Program-made: the position numbers and the translations under genes | Virus record (IMG/VR): IMGVR_UViG_3300021976_000046 | Location: 1 to 33,689 of that record | From: a virus | DNA length: 33,689 nucleotides | Direction: 5' to 3' (one strand) | Part shown: positions 6,737 through 11,488 of the stretch, one piece after another | How the letters are laid out: every line of letters starts with the position of its first letter | How positions within the stretch are numbered: the first letter of the stretch is position 1 | The notes under the pieces: model-generated | What the model was told of the DNA's origin: nothing | The model's input: the letters and a program-made list of their open reading frames with translations, nothing else | Database searches by the model: none

Positions 6737-7804
6737 TTATTCGTCTTCCTCGTCCTCGTCCTCGTCGGTCTGGGGCACGGTGACGACGGAAACGCCCGCC
6801 TTCTCGGCCGCTGCACGAGCGTCCAGGGCCTTCTTACGTAGCTTCTCCTCGTCCTTCTTTTTCTTGTCCTCGGCTGCCGCAAGCTTGCGGTCAACGTCCT
6901 GCTGACGCAAGATATCGACCGTATGCGGGTCCATGTTGAGAACCCAGGTGATGCCGGCCTTGAAACCCTCGACCGCCGTCTTGGCTCCGACCTGCTGACA
7001 GACCTGCTCTGCGAGAGAAGGAGAGGTGAACTGCTCCTTGATCTCACGCACAGCCCGCATGTGCGGGACGGGAACGAATTCGTCCTTCTTCTGAGGATCA
7101 CGGCCAGCACGAGCCGATTCTCGAAGAGACTTCACCTTGTTGGAAACGTGACCAGTGAACTCCTGAATACCCTGAGTCTGAGCCTGCTCGACGAAAGGGA
7201 GTTGCTCCTCCATCGGCTTCAGCTTCACCATGGCGAAGGCGTGAGCGAGGGTGATCTTGCCCTCATCCACGAGCGGGCCGATGTTCGGGTGAAGATTCTT
7301 GAGGGAAAGGCGGTCAGTCAGCCACTTGACCGAACAGTGGAGCTGATCGGCCAACTCTTCTAGAGTCAGCGTCGGGTTAGCGTTGAGCATCCGGTGAAGT
7401 TGCTTCGTGTACTCGACCGGCTTCGTTTCGATCCGCGACCGATTCGCGATGATCTGGGCAGCCGCGATCTCAGCCTCGTCCATGTCAATGACACGGGCGG
7501 GGATGGTCGTGAAGCCCAGGTCCGTGCAGGACGTGAATCGCTGAAGGCCATCGATCAGACCGAAAGCCGTCTGCCCCTTGTTCTCGGGATCATCGATCTC
7601 ACGAACCAGGATCGGCAGCATCGGGCCGTTGGAAGCGGCGATCGAATCCCGGAGTCGCTGGAATTCCTCGCCGTTCCGATCGACGTCACGGAGACTGTAC
7701 TTCCCCAGCCGAATCTTTGAGAGCGGAATCGACTGAAGATTGAACGTAGCATTCTCGAAACCTGTGGCATTCGAGGTTGTGTCATTTGCCGTTGCCGTTG
7801 CCAT
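6737..7804 (-). CDS. ParB-like DNA-binding protein 2 (355 aa), first gene of the leftward operon
   Basis: The ParB/Srx-type N-domain shows IPLSKIRLGKYSLRDVD, then FGLIDGLQRF (residues 82-90 region) in place of the GxRR box, then a NRSRIETKPVEYTKQL helix. A helix-turn-helix follows (LTLEELADQLHCSVKWLTDRL, about 145-165). A charged coiled-coil (AAAEDKKKKDEEKLRKKA) leads to an acidic tail, DEDEDEEDE. The frame is open to a TTG at 7912, but that start would read through the operator cluster and lacks a Shine-Dalgarno sequence. ATG 7804 has GGAG 9 nt upstream and is preferred. Three tandem copies of the dispersed palindrome lie directly upstream, suggesting autoregulation. The region is visibly higher in GC than the neighbouring rightward genes. 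Confidence 0.8.
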   Translation of the reverse strand: MATATANDTTSNATGFENATFNLQSIPLSKIRLGKYSLRDVDRNGEEFQRLRDSIAASNGPMLPILVREIDDPENKGQTAFGLIDGLQRFTSCTDLGFTTIPARVIDMDEAEIAAAQIIANRSRIETKPVEYTKQLHRMLNANPTLTLEELADQLHCSVKWLTDRLSLKNLHPNIGPLVDEGKITLAHAFAMVKLKPMEEQLPFVEQAQTQGIQEFTGHVSNKVKSLRESARAGRDPQKKDEFVPVPHMRAVREIKEQFTSPSLAEQVCQQVGAKTAVEGFKAGITWVLNMDPHTVDILRQQDVDRKLAAAEDKKKKDEEKLRKKALDARAAAEKAGVSVVTVPQTDEDEDEEDE

Positions 7805-7843
7805 TCCTGGATGCTCCGAGCTGATAAGGGTTGGGTTCGTTGA

Positions 7844-7908
7844 CTCTTTGAGAGTTAAATCGCGTCTTTCTCTATGAGAGTCAAGTCGCGATGTTTTCTC
7901 TATAAGAG
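7844..7908. promoter_or_regulatory. Cluster of three palindromic operator-like sites before ParB-like gene 2
   Basis: CTCTTTGAGAG (7844), CTCTATGAGAG (7870) and CTCTATAAGAG (7898) lie 26 and 28 bp apart, two to three helical turns. This is the densest cluster of the genome-wide motif in the window and lies in the leader of ParB-like gene 2. Confidence 0.65.
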
Positions 7909-8012
7909 TCAAGTCGAAATAGAGTAGAGAAAAACCCTGGCGGATTTCAGCGGTTTTTCAGGACATAATAGGATACGGCAAAGGGTCGAATTTTTTCACA
8001 TCATTTTAAAAA

Positions 8013-8037
8013 AACATTTGTACACTGTACAAATGTT
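8013..8037. promoter_or_regulatory. 11-bp inverted repeat operator (TTGTACACTGTACAA core)
   Basis: AACATTTGTAC and GTACAAATGTT are perfect complements around ACT. A related core, TTGTACAGTGTTCAA, lies at 8394-8408, and a half-site ATGTACACTA lies near 8096. This second dyad family is distinct from CTCTNNNAGAG and is confined to the control region, as expected of an operator for a dedicated repressor. Confidence 0.55.
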
Positions 8038-8447
8038 CTTCAAGATGGGTAATTTGGGGCCTATATAGGAAACGCACGCACGCGAGCTAAAGACATATGT
8101 ACACTATCGCCATAAGTCCTTATCTGGCAACAGGTTATGTTTAGACACCCGCGGTGTCCCTATCTTCTTTTACTCTTTTTTTGTTGTTGTTAATGTTGCA
8201 TAGGAACTAGATTGTACCAAGAACAGTAAACGATAGAAACCCTTACCAGCAAACGATTTAAATTTTTGTGAAAAAAATCGCCATCTTGCCGTATCCTAGC
8301 TATAGCCTGGGGAGTGAGCAAACCCGTTTAAGTTTTTCTCTACTCTATTTCAACTCAACTCTATGAGAGAAAAAAAGTGCAACTAGGGAACGTTTGTACA
8401 GTGTTCAAGTGTACAGTAGTCTTTTTCTGACTCTAGGAGAGAAATAT

Positions 8448-8996
8448 ATGGGACTCTTTGATCGGCTTTTCGATTGGATGTTTGGCAAACCCATACCTGT
8501 GCCCGCACCTGTGCCCTCGCCCGTTGAACCGAGTGCTATTCTTACTCTTTTAGAGTTGCATAACGACTATCGATTAGCAAATGGACTGCCAAAACTAATC
8601 CATAATCCTGTTCTGGACAATTCAGCCCAATTTTGGGCAAATTGGATGGCACGGGAATCAAAATTGGTCCACGAAGCTAAAGGATATACCCTTGTTTCAC
8701 GAATTAGAGATGCCGGTTTCACTCCCTGGTTGACTCTAGCAGAGAATATCCTCAAAGGAGCAATCAGTTCTGATCAAGCATTTGACATTTGGAAGAAATC
8801 AAAGCCTCATCAATTGAATATTTTAGGAAATTATCGATCTATTGGCTTTGGAGTTGCCTTAGATACAAGAGCAGTACCATTTTGGTGTGTAAATTTCGGA
8901 TCATTGGCAGATTCTCCTCCCTTGAAGGACTTTTATGCCTCTTTCAACCCAGAATTCGATCAACGAGTTACCCTCTCTGGTCCCATATTCCCTTAG
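8448..8996 (+). CDS. CAP (SCP/PR-1) domain protein (182 aa), first gene of the rightward operon
   Basis: Residues about 35-175 match the CAP fold: LLELHNDYRLANGLPKL, then SAQFWANWMA, a histidine in KLVHEAKG, AENILKG, an SKPHQLNIL segment with the second histidine, and IGFGVALD..PFWCVNFGS at the end. These are the CAP1-CAP4 signature blocks. The N-terminus has a short amphipathic start and a proline-rich PIPVPAPVPSPV linker. There is no clear signal peptide, which is odd for a family usually secreted. Start ATG 8448 follows AGGAGAG by 6 nt, inside a copy of the dispersed palindrome (8431); an upstream in-frame ATG at 8394 lies in the operator dyad and is rejected. Function in phage unknown: cell-wall targeting or host interaction are possibilities. 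Confidence 0.8.
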   Translation: MGLFDRLFDWMFGKPIPVPAPVPSPVEPSAILTLLELHNDYRLANGLPKLIHNPVLDNSAQFWANWMARESKLVHEAKGYTLVSRIRDAGFTPWLTLAENILKGAISSDQAFDIWKKSKPHQLNILGNYRSIGFGVALDTRAVPFWCVNFGSLADSPPLKDFYASFNPEFDQRVTLSGPIFP

Positions 8997-9414
8997 GGAT
9001 GGCTTCAGTTTCTTTATTATCAAGCCAGATGCCGTAAAACGTCATCTGGTTGGCGAGATTTTGTTGATTTTGGAGAACAGGAACTTCAAAATCATCGAAT
9101 TGCACTCAATTTGGCCCACGCTTTCCCTTGTTACGCACCATTACGCGGAACATACGACCAAGGACTACTTCATTGACATCGTTCCGACTCTAATAGATCC
9201 TGATCCCTGTATTACAGGGACCGTGGTACATCGGGAGATGCCCAATAGTACGATTTTCTTCCTAAGAGAGTTGGTGGGACCTTACGATAACCCACCTGAA
9301 AACTCTATTAGAGGACATTACGCACTGAATAGTCGTTACAATTCGTTTCATTCATCTGATTCTCAAAGCAACGCGATCCGAGAGCGTAAATTATGGAAGC
9401 CAAAGACAGCGTAG
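8935..9414 (+). CDS. ndk: Nucleoside diphosphate kinase-like protein (159 aa)
   Basis: The protein has FFIIKPDAVKRHLVGEI near residue 26, the NDK N-terminal strand-helix. Later come HYAEHTTKDYF, GPYDNPPENSIRGHYA and the catalytic block NSFHSSDSQSNAIRE, where the histidine before SSDS is the phosphorylated residue in NDK. Length is close to the family's usual 130-150. It transfers the terminal phosphate among nucleoside triphosphates, supplying dNTPs. The start at 8935 overlaps the CAP gene by 62 bp but has AAGGA 5 nt upstream. No later ATG precedes the KPDAVKR motif. Together with the dNMP kinase downstream it forms a nucleotide-supply pair. Confidence 0.82.
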   Translation: MPLSTQNSINELPSLVPYSLRDGFSFFIIKPDAVKRHLVGEILLILENRNFKIIELHSIWPTLSLVTHHYAEHTTKDYFIDIVPTLIDPDPCITGTVVHREMPNSTIFFLRELVGPYDNPPENSIRGHYALNSRYNSFHSSDSQSNAIRERKLWKPKTA

Positions 9415-9656
9415 CTGAAGCGGTACGGGTTTCACACTGTGCTCACCCGTATCCTGATACTCACAAATGCATCGGCACTTGTAAAATTACACCAAAAGGT
9501 GTAATTTTAGAGTGCTCCCAATGCGGAGACGGCAAAAATACCCTTGAAATGAGCGAAGGGTATGTACGCCTTCGCCAATTGTTAGGCTTGATCGGTATTC
9601 GTATAGAGTATCTTGACGAAGACACCGTTAAACGAATGCTGGAGCTTATTAAATGA
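9393..9656 (+). CDS. Small cysteine-rich protein, unknown (87 aa)
   Basis: Overlaps the NDK end by 22 bp. Residues 15-45 contain SHCAHPYPDTHKCIGTCK and ECSQCG, suggesting a zinc site. The C-terminal half (YVRLRQLLGLIGIRIEYL, then RMLELIK) is helical and hydrophobic. Codons covering CKITPKGVILEC form a perfect 11-bp inverted repeat, AAAATTACACC..GGTGTAATTTT, at 9483-9508. Function not recognised. Confidence 0.5.
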   Translation: MEAKDSVAEAVRVSHCAHPYPDTHKCIGTCKITPKGVILECSQCGDGKNTLEMSEGYVRLRQLLGLIGIRIEYLDEDTVKRMLELIK

Positions 9657-9913
9657 GGATCCTTAGCAGCAGTTACATCTTGAAAAAGGCCATCATTCGA
9701 GCAGTCAGGGATCAAATGATGACTGACTTTCTCAGTGGTCAATCTGATCGAGAGATTGCCGAACAAGTCGAAAATGCTATGGATGAATTTCTCAAAACTG
9801 GAAAATCTTTTAGAGTTGAATGTGTTTTCTGTATCTCTAATGGAGTCATTCTCCAACTTCTTAAAGAGCTTGACAACCAGGAACTCGATAATCAGGAACT
9901 TGATGATGCTTAA
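9653..9913 (+). CDS. Small hypothetical protein with C-terminal repeat (86 aa)
   Basis: The ATG overlaps the previous TGA (ATGA). The N-terminal two thirds is helical and charged (SDREIAEQVENAMDEFLK). The C-terminus repeats LDNQE twice and ends in LDDA, an acidic tail. Not recognised. A near copy of the dispersed palindrome lies at 9805. Confidence 0.5.
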   Translation: MRILSSSYILKKAIIRAVRDQMMTDFLSGQSDREIAEQVENAMDEFLKTGKSFRVECVFCISNGVILQLLKELDNQELDNQELDDA

Positions 9914-10079
9914 AGAAGTCAAAACTACCGTAGTAAGAATCCCAACTGAAGCTTATGAAACTGCGGCCAAGATAGCGAAGGAGACAAATCAACCTATCGG
10001 GGCAATTATTAATATTGCAATCGTTCGATTGCAGCGTGAGACATTCTGGAAAGAAATCAATCGAGGTAAGAAAGACTAA
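9906..10079 (+). CDS. Putative ribbon-helix-helix protein (57 aa)
   Basis: The frame extends upstream, but that part is a shadow of the preceding gene. Starts at ATG 9903 or 9906 lie after AGGA at 9894. The sequence TTVVRIPTEAYETAAKIA, then KETNQPIGAIINIAIVRL, has the strand-helix-helix layout of Arc/CopG-type DNA-binding proteins: alternating residues in the strand, G at the turn, and a hydrophobic second helix. This would be a dimeric binder of a palindromic operator. It is another candidate for reading one of the dyad motifs of this genome. Its stop overlaps the next start (TAATG). Confidence 0.5.
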   Translation: MLKEVKTTVVRIPTEAYETAAKIAKETNQPIGAIINIAIVRLQRETFWKEINRGKKD

Positions 10080-10342
10080 TGAGAGACTTAGCTGGTTGCT
10101 TGCTTGAAGTCGGTGCCCTTATTCTCTACCTTGATGATTCCCCATCAGGTAGCGTTCTTCATTTCGGCACCGTTGAACACGTTACCGATCTCGAAGCCGG
10201 TATCGTGGTTATTTTCAATGGCGAAGAAGAATCATACGTTACAAGTGAATCAAAGGACGTTCTCCGTATCCTTCGGACCCAGATCCCTGTCTCTATTAGA
10301 GACGAAGTCATCAAATTGTCTGAGGGACTAAAGAGCCATTAG
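10079..10342 (+). CDS. Hypothetical protein, small beta-barrel-like (87 aa)
   Basis: TAATG overlap with the preceding gene. The middle (GSVLHFGTVEHVTDLEAGIVVIFNGEEESYV) has the strand pattern of a small SH3-like or KOW-like barrel, followed by a helical C-terminus. A perfect palindrome copy at 10291 encodes SIRD. Not recognised; no catalytic motif. Confidence 0.5.
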   Translation: MRDLAGCLLEVGALILYLDDSPSGSVLHFGTVEHVTDLEAGIVVIFNGEEESYVTSESKDVLRILRTQIPVSIRDEVIKLSEGLKSH

Positions 10343-10386
10343 GGCCACTCGCGTCTAATTCCCCTCCCTGTTAAGGACTAAGTAAG

Positions 10387-10606
10387 ATGCAGAAAGAATT
10401 TCGTCCGGGCGTCGATACCCTCGAAGAGCGTCAATGGAAACTTCGGAAGCGGGCCGAAGACCTCGGTTGCTAATCAGGTCAAGAACCTGATTCAGAACGA
10501 TATTCTCGCCTATCTTGAGAATGGCGTGGGCAACTCGTTCAACGTTCTCAAGTCCGGAGTCAATTTCGCTTCAGACAAGCTGTTGACTTTTAACGGCCGG
10601 GTCTGA
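10387..10606 (+). pseudogene. Small split coding region, possible +1 frameshift
   Basis: The 319 bp between the 87-aa and 73-aa genes contain two abutting coding-like stretches. Frame 0 opens at ATG 10387 (AAGGA nine bases upstream) and stops at TAA 10471-10473 after 28 codons. The frame one base ahead continues from about 10466 to TGA 10604-10606 as VANQVKNLIQNDILAYLENG and on to LLTFNGRV. It has protein-like codon use but no start codon of its own back to its upstream stop. Reading through with a +1 shift would give about 73 residues. It could be a programmed shift, a recent mutation or a sequencing error. Otherwise only the 28-residue peptide is made. Confidence 0.35.
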
Positions 10607-10616
10607 TTGCTCAATG

Positions 10617-10641
10617 GGCGGACCATGTTTCATGGTCCGCC
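10617..10641 (+). other. Perfect 11-bp hairpin ahead of the 73-aa gene
   Basis: GGCGGACCATG pairs with CATGGTCCGCC around TTT. It follows the split gene's stop by 10 bp and is followed immediately by the palindrome with embedded Shine-Dalgarno (10644). No U-tract, so it is a weak terminator candidate at best; it might insulate or process the mRNA. Confidence 0.6.
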
Positions 10642-10661
10642 TACTCTAGGAGAGAAATGCA

Positions 10662-10883
10662 ATGAAAATTGTTCGGGTGATCTTTGATGGTGGCGAGCGT
10701 GGCAAGGAAATTATTAATAATTATGTTAAGAGTTACGATGGAGCACGCATAGGGGAACATCCTGATGAACGTATTTGGGATAATCCTAGTTCCGAGCTTT
10801 GTACTAGTTTAGCATTTGCATTTATTTATGAACCAGTTGTAATTGAGGTTCACTTGGAGGAAGGACCAGAACTAGATGATTAG
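10662..10883 (+). CDS. Hypothetical acidic protein (73 aa)
   Basis: Start ATG 10662 follows CTCTAGGAGAG (10644-10654) by 7 nt, so the dispersed palindrome supplies its Shine-Dalgarno. The protein is acidic toward the C-terminus (EVHLEEGPELDD) with a VRVIFDGGERGKEIINNYV N-terminus. Not recognised. The final codons overlap the next small gene by 8 bp. Confidence 0.55.
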   Translation: MKIVRVIFDGGERGKEIINNYVKSYDGARIGEHPDERIWDNPSSELCTSLAFAFIYEPVVIEVHLEEGPELDD

Positions 10884-11034
10884 GAGAATTATATACTGGC
10901 GAACCGAAGCAGCAAAGTTTCGTCAGATAGGTGAATATGAGTTAGCTGATTTTATTGATGGTTGGGCCGACGGTATTCTGGAAGAGTTTCTTAGTTCGAT
11001 TCTAGGAGAGTTAAATGCGGTTAACAATGAATGA
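10876..11034 (+). CDS. Small hypothetical protein (52 aa)
   Basis: A continuous frame from ATG 10876 to TGA 11032-11034 bridges the gap between two larger genes. AAGGA lies upstream, and it overlaps both neighbours (8 bp and 20 bp), as expected in this compact operon. The sequence IIYWRTEAAKFRQIGEYEL, then ADFIDGWADGILEEFLSS, is compatible with two amphipathic helices. Not recognised. It contains the palindrome-like site at 11000 that serves the next gene as Shine-Dalgarno. Confidence 0.5.
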   Translation: MIRRIIYWRTEAAKFRQIGEYELADFIDGWADGILEEFLSSILGELNAVNNE

Positions 11035-11488
11035 CAAAGGTCGCTTCTTCACCAAGTTCATCCTCGGTTCTTCGGATCAATGTTGGTTGTGGCTTGGAGC
11101 AACAAATAATAGTAGGTACGGTTTGTTTAAATTAAATAATGTAGCTGAATTAGCTCACCGAGTTGCTTATTTAATAGAATACGGCCCTTTTGATTTTATA
11201 CTTTGCGTACTTCATAGTTGCGACAACCCACCTTGTTGTAACCCAAGACATTTATTCCTAGGTACTCGCCTTGACAATAATCAAGATCGTGATGAGAAAG
11301 GAAGAAATGGATGGTATAACCAAAGTGGAGTCAGAAATCCGAATGCACAGTTTTCAGATGAGTTAATTGAAAAATTACTCACTGATCACAAAACAATGCA
11401 GTTCACTCAAGTTGCACTCTCCAAGAAATATAACATGAGTACAGCTCATGTTAATCGAATTATTCACGGGAGAAGGAGAAGTAGTTAA
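11015..11488 (+). CDS. HNH endonuclease (157 aa)
   Basis: The HNH_3-type domain spans about residues 20-105: CWLWLGATNNSRYGLFKL, AHRVAYLIEYGPF, then LHSCDNPPCCNPRHLFLGT with the metal and catalytic histidines, then DNNQDRDEKGR. The C-terminus (QVALSKKYNMSTAHVNRII) is a helix-turn-helix that would bind target DNA. Such enzymes are typically free-standing homing endonucleases that cut a specific site and spread by repair. It sits directly before the primase-helicase with TAATG overlap, so it is expressed with it. The start is preceded by AGGAG in a near copy of the dispersed palindrome. Confidence 0.88.
   Translation: MRLTMNDKGRFFTKFILGSSDQCWLWLGATNNSRYGLFKLNNVAELAHRVAYLIEYGPFDFILCVLHSCDNPPCCNPRHLFLGTRLDNNQDRDEKGRNGWYNQSGVRNPNAQFSDELIEKLLTDHKTMQFTQVALSKKYNMSTAHVNRIIHGRRRSS

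Larger units (their letters stand above)
7805..8447. promoter_or_regulatory. Divergent control region between the two early operons
   Basis: 643 bp without a credible gene, separating leftward and rightward operons. Two inverted copies of one module face outward. Each has TTGCCGTATCCTA, then exactly 33 bases, then GTTTTTCTCTACTCTATTTC, then exactly 7 bases, then a CTCTNNNAGAG palindrome. The right copy spans 8286-8369, the left copy 7981-7898 on the minus strand. Similarity continues inward through an AT-rich TTTTTTCAC block. The centre holds dyads at 8013-8037, 8060-8069 and 8144-8158 and a T-rich run near 8175. Likely divergent promoters with operators; an origin is an alternative. I could not assign -35 and -10 boxes reliably. 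Confidence 0.75.

Noticed and set aside
7805-7912. 36-residue N-terminal extension of ParB-like protein 2 from a TTG
   Set aside because: It would translate the three operator-like palindromes and has no Shine-Dalgarno.
7913-8447. Short ORFs and early ATG at 8394 for the CAP protein
   Set aside because: The start lies in an operator dyad, while ATG 8448 has a near-ideal AGGAG.
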